Shown here piece by piece: positions 51,259 to 63,985 of a stretch of DNA of 64,000 nucleotides. Source of the DNA: Euwallacea fornicatus (Eukaryota > Arthropoda > Insecta > Coleoptera > Curculionidae); assembly GCF_040115645.1 (NCBI RefSeq), contig NW_027096028.1:558001-622000 (forward strand). Direction: 5' to 3'. The notes below the pieces were generated by a model, which was not told the DNA's origin, did no database searches, and worked only from the letters and a program-made list of their open reading frames with translations. Position numbers and translations under genes: made by a program. The first letter of the stretch is position 1. Each line of letters opens with the position of its first letter.

Positions 51259-53538
51259 AAAAGTTGTGTGTTTGAGCACATAAAGTACGATTTACCTTGG
51301 AAACTCATCGAGATTCCATCATGGTTAGTTGTGTCGTCACTAAGATCTCATCGAATTGAATAATTTGATTCGTTGTTGACGAAATTTGGAGTTCAATTTC
51401 CGAAGTTATCGAGCTTCAAAGTGTGAAAAGTGGCGAAAGTTGTGTGTTTGAGCACATAAAGTACGATTTACCTTGGAAACTCATCGAGATGCCATCATGG
51501 TTAGTTGTGTCGTCATTATGATCTCATCGAACTGAATAATTTGATTCGTTGTTGACGAAATTTGGAGTTCAATTTCCGAAGTTTCGAGCTTCAAAGTGTG
51601 AAAAGTGGCGAAAGTTGTGTGTTTGAGCACATAAAGTACGATTTACCTTGGAAACTCATCGAGATGCCATCATGGTTAGTTGTGTCGTCATTATGATCTC
51701 ATCGAACTGAATAATTTGATTCGTTGTTGACGAAATTTGGAGTTCAATTTCCGAAGTTTCGAGCTTCAAAGTGTGAAAAGTGGCAAAAGTTGTGTGTTTG
51801 AGCACATAAAGTACGATTTACCTTGGAAACTCATCGAGATGCCATCATGGTTAGTTGTGTCGTCATTATGATCTCATCGAACTGAATAATTTGATTCGTT
51901 GTTGACGAAATTTGGAGTTCAATTTCCGAAGTTTCGAGCTTCAAAGTGTGAAAAGTGGCGAAAGTTGTGTGTTTGAGCACATAAAGTACGATTTATCTTG
52001 GAAACTCATCGAGATGCCATCATGGTTAGTTGTGTCGTCACTAAGATCTCATCGAATTGAATAATTTGATTCGTTGTTGACGAAATTTGGAGTTCAATTT
52101 CCGAAGTTATCGAGCTTCAAAGTGTGAAAAGTGGCAAAAGTTGTGTGTTTGAGCACATAAAGTACGATTTATGTTGGAAACTCATCGAGATGCCATCATG
52201 GTTAGTTGTGTCGTCATTATGATCTCATCGAACTGAATAATTTGATTCGTTGTTGACGAAATTTGGAGTTCAATTTCCGAAGTTTCGAGCTTCAAAGTGT
52301 GAAAAGTGGCGAAAGTTGTGTGTTTGAGCACATAAAGTACGATTTACCTTGGAAACTCATCGAGATGCCATCATGGTTAGTTGTGTCGTCACTAAGATCT
52401 CATCGAATTGATAAATTTGATTCGTTGTTGACAAAATTTGGAGTTCAATTTCCGAAGTTATCGAGCTTCAAAGTGTGAAAAGTGGCAAAAGTTGTGTGTT
52501 TGAGCACATAAAGTACGATTTACCTTGGAAACTCATCGAGATTCCATCATGGTTAGTTGTGTCGTCACTAAGATCTCATCGAATTGAATAATTTGATTCG
52601 TTGTTGACGAAATTTGGAGTTCAATTTCCGAAGTTATCGAGCTTCAAAGTGTGAAAAGTGGCGAAAGTTGTGTGTTTGAGCACATAAAGTACGATTTACC
52701 TTGGAAACTCATCGAGATGCCATCATGGTTAGTTGTGTCGTCATTATGATCTCATCGAACTGAATAATTTGATTCGTTGTTGACGAAATTTGGAGTTCAA
52801 TTTCCGAAGTTTCGAGCTTCAAAGTGTGAAAAGTGGCGAAAGTTGTGTGTTTGAGCACATAAAGTACGATTTACCTTGGAAACTCATCGAGATGCCATCA
52901 TGGTTAGTTGTGTCGTCATTATGATCTCATCGAACTGAATAATTTGATTCGTTGTTGACGAAATTTGGAGTTCAATTTCCGAAGTTTCGAGCTTCAAAGT
53001 GTGAAAAGTGGCAAAAGTTGTGTGTTTGAGCACATAAAGTACGATTTACCTTGGAAACTCATCGAGATGCCATCATGGTTAGTTGTGTCGTCATTATGAT
53101 CTCATCGAACTGAATAATTTGATTCGTTGTTGACGAAATTTGGAGTTCAATTTCCGAAGTTTCGAGCTTCAAAGTGTGAAAAGTGGCGAAAGTTGTGTGT
53201 TTGAGCACATAAAGTACGATTTATCTTGGAAACTCATCGAGATGCCATCATGGTTAGTTGTGTCGTCACTAAGATCTCATCGAATTGAATAATTTGATTC
53301 GTTGTTGACGAAATTTGGAGTTCAATTTCCGAAGTTATCGAGCTTCAAAGTGTGAAAAGTGGCAAAAGTTGTGTGTTTGAGCACATAAAGTACGATTTAT
53401 GTTGGAAACTCATCGAGATGCCATCATGGTTAGTTGTGTCGTCATTATGATCTCATCGAACTGAATAATTTGATTCGTTGTTGACGAAATTTGGAGTTCA
53501 ATTTCCGAAGTTTCGAGCTTCAAAGTGTGAAAAGTGGC
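51120..53538 (+). repeat. Tandem 7-monomer HOR, period 1228 bp
   Basis: 51120-52310 matches 52348-53538 at shift 1228 (7 x 176 minus four). The private base GATTCC (for GATGCC) is at 51312 and 52540. The allele order is CTAAG full-length, three TTATG A109-deleted monomers with site 136 G, G, A then G, a CTAAG full-length one and an ATGTTG one. The same order without the GATTCC base recurs near 56.0-57.0 kb and 60.2-61.1 kb, so the 7-mer is an established HOR unit. Confidence 0.87.
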
Positions 53539-55563
53539 AAAAGTTGTGTGTTTGAGCACATAAAGTACGATTTATGTTGGAAACTCATCGAGATGCCATC
53601 ATGGTTAGTTGTGTCGTCATTATGATCTCATCGAACTGAATAATTTGATTCGTTGTTGACGAAATTTGGAGTTCAATTTCCGAAGTTTCGAGCTTCAAAG
53701 TGTGAAAAGTGGCGAAAGTTGTGTGTTTGAGCACATAAAGTACGATTTACCTTGGAAACTCATCGAGATGCCATCATGGTTAGTTGTGTCGTCACTAAGA
53801 TCTCATCGAATTGAATAATTTGATTCGTTGTTGACGAAATTTGGAGTTCAATTTCCGAAGTTATCGAGCTTCAAAGTGTGAAAAGTGGCGAAAGTTGTGT
53901 GTTTGAGCACATAAAGTACGATTTACCTTGGAAACTCATCGAGATGCCATCATGGTTAGTTGTGTCGTCATTATGATCTCATCGAACTGAATAATTTGAT
54001 TCGTTGTTGACGAAATTTGGAGTTCAATTTCCGAAGTTTCGAGCTTCAAAGTGTGAAAAGTGGCGAAAGTTGTGTGTTTGAGCACATAAAGTACGATTTA
54101 CCTTGGAAACTCATCGAGATGCCATCATGGTTAGTTGTGTCGTCACTAAGATCTCATCGAATTGACTAATTTGATTCGTTGTTGACGAAATTTGGAGTTC
54201 AATTTCCGAAGTTATCGAGCTTCAAAGTGTGAAAAGTGGCAAAAGTTGTGTGTTTGAGCACATAAAGTACGATTTATGTTGGAAACTCATCGAGATGCCA
54301 TCATGGTTAGTTGTGTCGTCATTATGATCTCATCGAACTGAATAATTTGATTCGTTGTTGACGAAATTTGGAGTTCAATTTCCGAAGTTTCGAGCTTCAA
54401 AGTGTGAAAAGTGGCAAAAGTTGTGTGTTTGAGCACATAAAGTACGATTTATGTTGGAAACTCATCGAGATGCCATCATGGTTAGTTGTGTCGTCATTAT
54501 GATCTCATCGAACTGAATAATTTGATTCGTTGTTGACGAAATTTGGAGTTCAATTTCCGAAGTTTCGAGCTTCAAAGTGTGAAAAGTGGCGAAAGTTGTG
54601 TGTTTGAGCACATAAAGTACGATTTACCTTGGAAACTCATCGAGATGCCATCATGGTTAGTTGTGTCGTCATTATGATCTCATCGAACTGAATAATTTGA
54701 TTCGTTGTTGACGAAATTTGGAGTTCAATTTCCGAAGTTTCGAGCTTCAAAGTGTGAAAAGTGGCAAAAGTTGTGTGTTTGAGCACATAAAGTACGATTT
54801 ATGTTGGAAACTCATCGAGATGCCATCATGGTTAGTTGTGTCGTCATTATGATCTCATCGAACTGAATAATTTGATTCGTTGTTGACGAAATTTGGAGTT
54901 CAATTTCCGAAGTTTCGAGCTTCAAAGTGTGAAAAGTGGCAAAAGTTGTGTGTTTGAGCACATAAAGTACGATTTATGTTGGAAACTCATCGAGATGCCA
55001 TCATGGTTAGTTGTGTCGTCATTATGATCTCATCGAACTGAATAATTTGATTCGTTGTTGACGAAATTTGGAGTTCAATTTCCGAAGTTTCGAGCTTCAA
55101 AGTGTGAAAAGTGGCGAAAGTTGTGTGTTTGAGCACATAAAGTACGATTTACCTTGGAAACTCATCGAGATGCCATCATGGTTAGTTGTGTCGTCACTAA
55201 GATCTCATCGAATTGAATAATTTGATTCGTTGTTGACGAAATTTGGAGTTCAATTTCCGAAGTTATCGAGCTTCAAAGTGTGAAAAGTGGCGAAAGTTGT
55301 GTGTTTGAGCACATAAAGTACGATTTACCTTGGAAACTCATCGAGATGCCATCATGGTTAGTTGTGTCGTCATTATGATCTCATCGAACTGAATAATTTG
55401 ATTCGTTGTTGACGAAATTTGGAGTTCAATTTCCGAAGTTTCGAGCTTCAAAGTGTGAAAAGTGGCGAAAGTTGTGTGTTTGAGCACATAAAGTACGATT
55501 TACCTTGGAAACTCATCGAGATGCCATCATGGTTAGTTGTGTCGTCACTAAGATCTCATCGAA
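53338..55563 (+). repeat. 1402-bp shift (eight-monomer) duplication
   Basis: 53338-54161 matches 54740-55563 at shift 1402. Pairs of A109-deleted monomers with site 136 A and ATGTTG alternate with GGCGAAAG/ACCTTG ones. The first copy ends in a private GACTAATTT allele near 54165; the second continues as AACTGAATAA. Confidence 0.83.
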
Positions 55564-56143
55564 CTGAATAATTTGATTCGTTGTTGACGAAATTTGGAGT
55601 TCAATTTCCGAAGTTATCGAGCTTCAAAGTGTGAAAAGTGGCTAAAGTTGTGTGTTTGAGCACAAAAAGTACGATTTATCTTGGAAACTCATCGAGATGC
55701 CATCATGGTTAGTTGTGTCGTCATTATGATCTCATCGAACTGAATAATTTGATTCGTTGTTGACGAAATTTGGAGTTCAATTTCCGAAGTTTCGAGCTTC
55801 AAAGTGTGAAAAGTGGCGAAAGTTGTGTGTTTGAGCACATAAAGTACGATTTATCTTGGAAACTCATCGAGATGCCATCATGGTTATTTGTGTCGTCATT
55901 ATGATCTCATCGAACTGAATAATTTGATTCGTTGTTGACGAAATTTGGAGTTCAATTTCCGAAGTTATCGAGCTTCAAAGTGTGAAAAGTGGCAAAAGTT
56001 GTGTGTTTGAGCACATAAAGTACGATTTACCTTGGAAACTCATCGAGATGCCATCATGGTTAGTTGTGTCGTCACTAAGATCTCATCGAATTGAATAATT
56101 TGATTCGTTGTTGACGAAATTTGGAGTTCAATTTCCGAAGTTA
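55564..56143 (+). repeat. Short satellite linker between HOR segments
   Basis: Three to four ordinary monomers. One (near 55660) has a private change, CACAAAAAG for CACATAAAG. Nothing else is visible. Confidence 0.7.
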
Positions 56144-58314
56144 TCGAGCTTCAAAGTGTGAAAAGTGGCGAAAGTTGTGTGTTTGAGCACATAAAGTACG
56201 ATTTACCTTGGAAACTCATCGAGATGCCATCATGGTTAGTTGTGTCGTCATTATGATCTCATCGAACTGAATAATTTGATTCGTTGTTGACGAAATTTGG
56301 AGTTCAATTTCCGAAGTTTCGAGCTTCAAAGTGTGAAAAGTGGCGAAAGTTGTGTGTTTGAGCACATAAAGTACGATTTACCTTGGAAACTCATCGAGAT
56401 GCCATCATGGTTAGTTGTGTCGTCATTATGATCTCATCGAACTGAATAATTTGATTCGTTGTTGACGAAATTTGGAGTTCAATTTCCGAAGTTTCGAGCT
56501 TCAAAGTGTGAAAAGTGGCAAAAGTTGTGTGTTTGAGCACATAAAGTACGATTTACCTTGGAAACTCATCGAGATGCCATCATGGTTAGTTGTGTCGTCA
56601 TTATGATCTCATCGAACTGAATAATTTGATTCGTTGTTGACGAAATTTGGAGTTCAATTTCCGAAGTTTCGAGCTTCAAAGTGTGAAAAGTGGCGAAAGT
56701 TGTGTGTTTGAGCACATAAAGTACGATTTATCTTGGAAACTCATCGAGATGCCATCATGGTTAGTTGTGTCGTCACTAAGATCTCATCGAATTGAATAAT
56801 TTGATTCGTTGTTGACGAAATTTGGAGTTCAATTTCCGAAGTTATCGAGCTTCAAAGTGTGAAAAGTGGCAAAAGTTGTGTGTTTGAGCACATAAAGTAC
56901 GATTTATGTTGGAAACTCATCGAGATGCCATCATGGTTAGTTGTGTCGTCATTATGATCTCATCGAACTGAATAATTTGATTCGTTGTTGACGAAATTTG
57001 GAGTTCAATTTCCGAAGTTTCGAGCTTCAAAGTGTGAAAAGTGGCGAAAGTTGTGTGTTTGAGCACATAAAGTACGATTTATCTTGGAAACTCATCGAGA
57101 TGCCATCATGGTTAGTTGTGTCGTCACTAAGATCTCATCGAATTGAATAATTTGATTCGTTGTTGACGAAATTTGGAGTTCAATTTCCGAAGTTTCGAGC
57201 TTCAAAGTGTGAAAAGTGGCGAAAGTTGTGTGTTTGAGCACATAAAGTACGATTTATCTTGGAAACTCATCGAGATGCCATCATGGTTATTTGTGTCGTC
57301 ATTATGATCTCATCGAACTGAATAATTTGATTCGTTGTTGACGAAATTTGGAGTTCAATTTCCGAAGTTTCGAGCTTCAAAGTGTGAAAAGTGGCAAAAG
57401 TTGTGTGTTTGAGCACATAAAGTACGATTTACCTTGGAAACTCATCGAGATGCCATCATGGTTAGTTGTGTCGTCACTAAGATCTCATCGAATTGATAAA
57501 TTTGATTCGTTGTTGACAAAATTTGGAGTTCAATTTCCGAAGTTATCGAGCTTCAAAGTGTGAAAAGTGGCAAAAGTTGTGTGTTTGAGCACATAAAGTA
57601 CGATTTATGTTGGAAACTCATCGAGATGCCATCATGGTTAGTTGTGTCGTCACTAAGATCTCATCGAATTGATAAATTTGATTCGTTGTTGACGAAATTT
57701 GGAGTTCAATTTCCGAAGTTATCGAGCTTCAAAGTGTGAAAAGTGGCAAAAGTTGTGTGTTTGAGCACATAAAGTACGATTTATGTTGGAAACTCATCGA
57801 GATGCCATCATGGTTAGTTGTGTCGTCACTAAGATCTCGTCCAACTGAATAATTTGATTCGTTGTTGACGAAATTTGGAGTTCAATTTCCGAAGTTTCGA
57901 GCTTCAAAGTGTGAAAAGTGGCAAAAGTTGTGTGTTTGAGCACATAAAGTACGATTTATCTTGGAAACTCATCGAGATGCCATCATGGTTAGTTGTGTCG
58001 TCACTAAGATCTCATCGAATTGATAAATTTGATTCGTTGTTGACAAAATTTGGAGTTCAATTTCCGAAGTTTCGAGCTTCAAAGTGTGAAAAGTGGCGAA
58101 AGTTGTGTGTTTGAGCACATAAAATACGATTTATCTTGGAAACTCATCGAGATGCCATCATGGTTAGTTGTGTCGTCATTATGATCTCATCGAACTGAAT
58201 AATTTGATTTGTTGTTGACGAAATTTGGAGTTCAATTTCCGAAGTTATCGAGCTTCAAAGTGTGAAAAGTGGCAAAAGTTGTGTGTTTGAGCACATAAAG
58301 TACGATTTACCTTG

Positions 58315-58490
58315 GAAACTCATCGAGATGCCATCATGGTTAGTTGTGTCGTCACTAAGATCTCATCGAATTGAATAATTTGATTCGTTGTTGACGAAAT
58401 TTGGAGTTCAATTTCCGAAGTTATCGAGCTTCAAAGTGTGAAAAGTGGCGAAAGTTGTGTGTTTGAGCACATAAAGTACGATTTACCTTG
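58315..58490 (+). repeat. Reference 176-bp monomer with internal map
   Basis: A typical full-length monomer used here for numbering. Visible internal elements: inverted repeat CATC-GA-GATG at 7-16; CCAT-C-ATGG at 17-25; BglII palindrome AGATCT at 44-49, present in CTAAG monomers and lost in TTATG ones; dyad TTCGT-N5-ACGAA at 70-84; AAATT-N8-AATTT at 83-100; GTAC at 162-165. The motif ATCGA occurs three times (8-12, 51-55, 109-113), and CTCATCGA occurs twice (5-12 and 48-55). Site 136 is G in this copy; A and T are the other common states, and A creates a CAAAA pentanucleotide. The monomer is about 37.5% G+C. It has stops in all useful frames and no coding potential. Confidence 0.95.
58384..58398. 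other. Perfect dyad TTCGT-N5-ACGAA, present in most monomers
   Basis: A 5-bp inverted repeat separated by TGTTG, at monomer positions 70-84. It lies between two AT-rich runs, one ending in AATTT on the left and one reading AAATTT on the right, so a longer imperfect hairpin is possible. The right arm is broken to ACAAA in monomers with A at site 82, which are common after 43 kb. Compared with the mammalian CENP-B box core (TTCG-N4-A-N2-CGGG), the aligned bases match TTCG and the following CG but lack the central A and the last two Gs, so it is not a canonical box. A protein-binding or non-B-DNA role is speculation. Confidence 0.6.
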
Positions 58491-60181
58491 GAAACTCATC
58501 GAGATGCCATCATGGTTAGTTGTGTCGTCACTAAGATCTCATCGAATTGATTAATTTGATTCGTTGTTGACGAAATTTGGAGTTCAATTTCCGAAGTTAT
58601 CGAGCTTCAAAGTGTGAAAAGTGGCGAAAGTTGTGTGTTTGAGCACATAAAGTACGATTTATGTTGGAAACTCATCGAGATGCCATCATGGTTAGTTGTG
58701 TCGTCACTAAGATCTCATCGAATTGATAAATTTGATTCGTTGTTGACGAAATTTGGAGTTCAATTTCCGAAGTTATCGAGCTTCAAAGTGTGAAAAGTGG
58801 CAAAAGTTGTGTGTTTGAGCACATAAAGTACGATTTATCTTGGAAACTCATCGAGATGCCATCATGGTTAGTTGTGTCGTCACTAAGATCTCATCAAATT
58901 GAATAATTTGATTCGTTGTTGACGAAATTTGGAGTTCAATTTCCGAAGTTATCGAGCTTCAAAGTGTGAAAAGTGGCGAAAGTTGTGTGTTTGAGCACAT
59001 AAAGTACGATTTATGTTGGAAACTCATCGAGATGCCATCATGGTTAGTTGTGTCGTCACTAAGATCTCGTCCAACTGAATAATTTGATTCGTTGTTGACG
59101 AAATTTGGAGTTCAATTTCCGAAGTTATCGAGCTTCAAAGTGTGAAAAGTGGCGAAAGTTGTGTGTTTGAGCACATAAAGTACGATTTATCTTGGAAACT
59201 CATCGAGATGCCATCATGGTTAGTTGTGTCGTCACTAAGATCTCATCGAATTGATAAATTTGATTCGTTGTTGACAAAATTTGGAGTTCAATTTCCGAAG
59301 TTTCGAGCTTCAAAGTGTGAAAAGTGGCGAAAGTTGTGTGTTTGAGCACATAAAGTACGATTTATCTTGGAAACTCATCGAGATGCCATCATGGTTAGTT
59401 GTGTCGTCATTATGATCTCATCGAACTGAATAATTTGATTCGTTGTTGACGAAATTTGGAGTTCAATTTCCGAAGTTATCGAGCTTCAAAGTGTGAAAAG
59501 TGGCAAAAGTTGTGTGTTTGAGCACATAAAGTACGATTTACCTTGGAAACTCATCGAGATGCCATCATGGTTAGTTGTGTCGTCACTAAGATCTCATCGA
59601 ATTGATAAATTTGATTCGTTGTTGACAAAATTTGGAGTTCAATTTCCGAAGTTATCGAGCTTCAAAGTGTGAAAAGTGGCAAAAGTTGTGTGTTTGAGCA
59701 CATAAAGTACGATTTATGTTGGAAACTCATCGAGATGCCATCATGGTTAGTTGTGTCGTCACTAAGATCTCATCGAATTGATAAATTTGATTCGTTGTTG
59801 ACGAAATTTGGAGTTCAATTTCCGAAGTTATCGAGCTTCAAAGTGTGAAAAGTGGCAAAAGTTGTGTGTTTGAGCACATAAAGTACGATTTATGTTGGAA
59901 ACTCATCGAGATGCCATCATGGTTAGTTGTGTCGTCACTAAGATCTCATCGAATTGATAAATTTGATTCGTTGTTGACGAAATTTGGAGTTCAATTTCCG
60001 AAGTTATCGAGCTTCAAAGTGTGAAAAGTGGCAAAAGTTGTGTGTTTGAGCACATAAAGTACGATTTATGTTGGAAACTCATCGAGATGCCATCATGGTT
60101 AGTTGTGTCGTCACTAAGATCTCATCGAATTGATAAATTTGATTCGTTGTTGACAAAATTTGGAGTTCAATTTCCGAAGTT

Positions 60182-63100
60182 TCGAGCTTCAAAGTGTGAA
60201 AAGTGGCGAAAGTTGTGTGTTTGAGCACATAAAGTACGATTTACCTTGGAAACTCATCGAGATGCCATCATGGTTAGTTGTGTCGTCATTATGATCTCAT
60301 CGAACTGAATAATTTGATTCGTTGTTGACGAAATTTGGAGTTCAATTTCCGAAGTTTCGAGCTTCAAAGTGTGAAAAGTGGCGAAAGTTGTGTGTTTGAG
60401 CACATAAAGTACGATTTACCTTGGAAACTCATCGAGATGCCATCATGGTTAGTTGTGTCGTCATTATGATCTCATCGAACTGAATAATTTGATTCGTTGT
60501 TGACGAAATTTGGAGTTCAATTTCCGAAGTTTCGAGCTTCAAAGTGTGAAAAGTGGCAAAAGTTGTGTGTTTGAGCACATAAAGTACGATTTACCTTGGA
60601 AACTCATCGAGATGCCATCATGGTTAGTTGTGTCGTCATTATGATCTCATCGAACTGAATAATTTGATTCGTTGTTGACGAAATTTGGAGTTCAATTTCC
60701 GAAGTTTCGAGCTTCAAAGTGTGAAAAGTGGCGAAAGTTGTGTGTTTGAGCACATAAAGTACGATTTATCTTGGAAACTCATCGAGATGCCATCATGGTT
60801 AGTTGTGTCGTCACTAAGATCTCATCGAATTGAATAATTTGATTCGTTGTTGACGAAATTTGGAGTTCAATTTCCGAAGTTATCGAGCTTCAAAGTGTGA
60901 AAAGTGGCAAAAGTTGTGTGTTTGAGCACATAAAGTACGATTTATGTTGGAAACTCATCGAGATGCCATCATGGTTAGTTGTGTCGTCATTATGATCTCA
61001 TCGAACTGAATAATTTGATTCGTTGTTGACGAAATTTGGAGTTCAATTTCCGAAGTTTCGAGCTTCAAAGTGTGAAAAGTGGCGAAAGTTGTGTGTTTGA
61101 GCACATAAAGTACGATTTATCTTGGAAACTCATCGAGATGCCATCATGGTTAGTTGTGTCGTCACTAAGATCTCATCGAATTGAATAATTTGATTCGTTG
61201 TTGACGAAATTTGGAGTTCAATTTCCGAAGTTTCGAGCTTCAAAGTGTGAAAAGTGGCGAAAGTTGTGTGTTTGAGCACATAAAGTACGATTTATCTTGG
61301 AAACTCATCGAGATGCCATCATGGTTATTTGTGTCGTCATTATGATCTCATCGAACTGAATAATTTGATTCGTTGTTGACGAAATTTGGAGTTCAATTTC
61401 CGAAGTTTCGAGCTTCAAAGTGTGAAAAGTGGCAAAAGTTGTGTGTTTGAGCACATAAAGTACGATTTACCTTGGAAACTCATCGAGATGCCATCATGGT
61501 TAGTTGTGTCGTCACTAAGATCTCATCGAATTGATAAATTTGATTCGTTGTTGACAAAATTTGGAGTTCAATTTCCGAAGTTATCGAGCTTCAAAGTGTG
61601 AAAAGTGGCAAAAGTTGTGTGTTTGAGCACATAAAGTACGATTTATGTTGGAAACTCATCGAGATGCCATCATGGTTAGTTGTGTCGTCACTAAGATCTC
61701 ATCGAATTGATAAATTTGATTCGTTGTTGACGAAATTTGGAGTTCAATTTCCGAAGTTATCGAGCTTCAAAGTGTGAAAAGTGGCAAAAGTTGTGTGTTT
61801 GAGCACATAAAGTACGATTTATGTTGGAAACTCATCGAGATGCCATCATGGTTAGTTGTGTCGTCACTAAGATCTCGTCCAACTGAATAATTTGATTCGT
61901 TGTTGACGAAATTTGGAGTTCAATTTCCGAAGTTTCGAGCTTCAAAGTGTGAAAAGTGGCAAAAGTTGTGTGTTTGAGCACATAAAGTACGATTTATCTT
62001 GGAAACTCATCGAGATGCCATCATGGTTAGTTGTGTCGTCACTAAGATCTCATCGAATTGATAAATTTGATTCGTTGTTGACAAAATTTGGAGTTCAATT
62101 TCCGAAGTTTCGAGCTTCAAAGTGTGAAAAGTGGCGAAAGTTGTGTGTTTGAGCACATAAAATACGATTTATCTTGGAAACTCATCGAGATGCCATCATG
62201 GTTAGTTGTGTCGTCATTATGATCTCATCGAACTGAATAATTTGATTTGTTGTTGACGAAATTTGGAGTTCAATTTCCGAAGTTATCGAGCTTCAAAGTG
62301 TGAAAAGTGGCAAAAGTTGTGTGTTTGAGCACATAAAGTACGATTTACCTTGGAAACTCATCGAGATGCCATCATGGTTAGTTGTGTCGTCACTAAGATC
62401 TCATCGAATTGAATAATTTGATTCGTTGTTGACGAAATTTGGAGTTCAATTTCCGAAGTTATCGAGCTTCAAAGTGTGAAAAGTGGCGAAAGTTGTGTGT
62501 TTGAGCACATAAAGTACGATTTACCTTGGAAACTCATCGAGATGCCATCATGGTTAGTTGTGTCGTCACTAAGATCTCATCGAATTGATTAATTTGATTC
62601 GTTGTTGACGAAATTTGGAGTTCAATTTCCGAAGTTATCGAGCTTCAAAGTGTGAAAAGTGGCGAAAGTTGTGTGTTTGAGCACATAAAGTACGATTTAT
62701 GTTGGAAACTCATCGAGATGCCATCATGGTTAGTTGTGTCGTCACTAAGATCTCATCGAATTGATAAATTTGATTCGTTGTTGACGAAATTTGGAGTTCA
62801 ATTTCCGAAGTTATCGAGCTTCAAAGTGTGAAAAGTGGCAAAAGTTGTGTGTTTGAGCACATAAAGTACGATTTATCTTGGAAACTCATCGAGATGCCAT
62901 CATGGTTAGTTGTGTCGTCACTAAGATCTCATCAAATTGAATAATTTGATTCGTTGTTGACGAAATTTGGAGTTCAATTTCCGAAGTTATCGAGCTTCAA
63001 AGTGTGAAAAGTGGCGAAAGTTGTGTGTTTGAGCACATAAAGTACGATTTATGTTGGAAACTCATCGAGATGCCATCATGGTTAGTTGTGTCGTCACTAA

Positions 63101-63985
63101 GATCTCGTCCAACTGAATAATTTGATTCGTTGTTGACGAAATTTGGAGTTCAATTTCCGAAGTTATCGAGCTTCAAAGTGTGAAAAGTGGCGAAAGTTGT
63201 GTGTTTGAGCACATAAAGTACGATTTATCTTGGAAACTCATCGAGATGCCATCATGGTTAGTTGTGTCGTCACTAAGATCTCATCGAATTGATAAATTTG
63301 ATTCGTTGTTGACAAAATTTGGAGTTCAATTTCCGAAGTTTCGAGCTTCAAAGTGTGAAAAGTGGCGAAAGTTGTGTGTTTGAGCACATAAAGTACGATT
63401 TATCTTGGAAACTCATCGAGATGCCATCATGGTTAGTTGTGTCGTCATTATGATCTCATCGAACTGAATAATTTGATTCGTTGTTGACGAAATTTGGAGT
63501 TCAATTTCCGAAGTTATCGAGCTTCAAAGTGTGAAAAGTGGCAAAAGTTGTGTGTTTGAGCACATAAAGTACGATTTACCTTGGAAACTCATCGAGATGC
63601 CATCATGGTTAGTTGTGTCGTCACTAAGATCTCATCGAATTGATAAATTTGATTCGTTGTTGACAAAATTTGGAGTTCAATTTCCGAAGTTATCGAGCTT
63701 CAAAGTGTGAAAAGTGGCAAAAGTTGTGTGTTTGAGCACATAAAGTACGATTTATGTTGGAAACTCATCGAGATGCCATCATGGTTAGTTGTGTCGTCAC
63801 TAAGATCTCATCGAATTGATAAATTTGATTCGTTGTTGACGAAATTTGGAGTTCAATTTCCGAAGTTATCGAGCTTCAAAGTGTGAAAAGTGGCAAAAGT
63901 TGTGTGTTTGAGCACATAAAGTACGATTTATGTTGGAAACTCATCGAGATGCCATCATGGTTAGTTGTGTCGTCACTAAGATCTC
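60182..63985 (+). repeat. 4038-bp shift segmental duplication, copy 2
   Basis: Second copy of 56144-59947, separated from it by 234 bp (59948-60181) of ordinary monomers. At its right end it switches to the CTCGTCC allele within 15 bases of the window edge, so how the array continues cannot be seen. Confidence 0.92.

Larger units (their letters stand above)
56144..59947 (+). repeat. 4038-bp shift segmental duplication, copy 1 (3.80 kb)
   Basis: Matches 60182-63985 at shift 4038 (23 monomers minus ten). Shared rare alleles: CGTCC at 57838/61876 and 59068/63106, AAAATACG at 58121/62159, CATCAAAT at 58892/62930. Every recurrent variant site I compared is identical, making this the most recent-looking duplication in the window. 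The left limit is A109 present versus deleted (56143); the right limit is CATCG versus CGTCC (59948/63986). Confidence 0.92.

Noticed and set aside
58384..58400. CENP-B box
   Set aside because: Only TTCG and the CG of the core are kept; the central A and the final GG are missing. Reported as a dyad instead.
34579..63383. About thirty open frames of 60-79 codons with nearly the same protein, as a possible gene family
   Set aside because: They are one satellite monomer read in one frame. Monomers of 175 and 176 bp shift the frame each time, so no frame can continue. Presence depends on two or three alleles, start codons are mostly GTG, and there is no promoter, domain or codon-level conservation.
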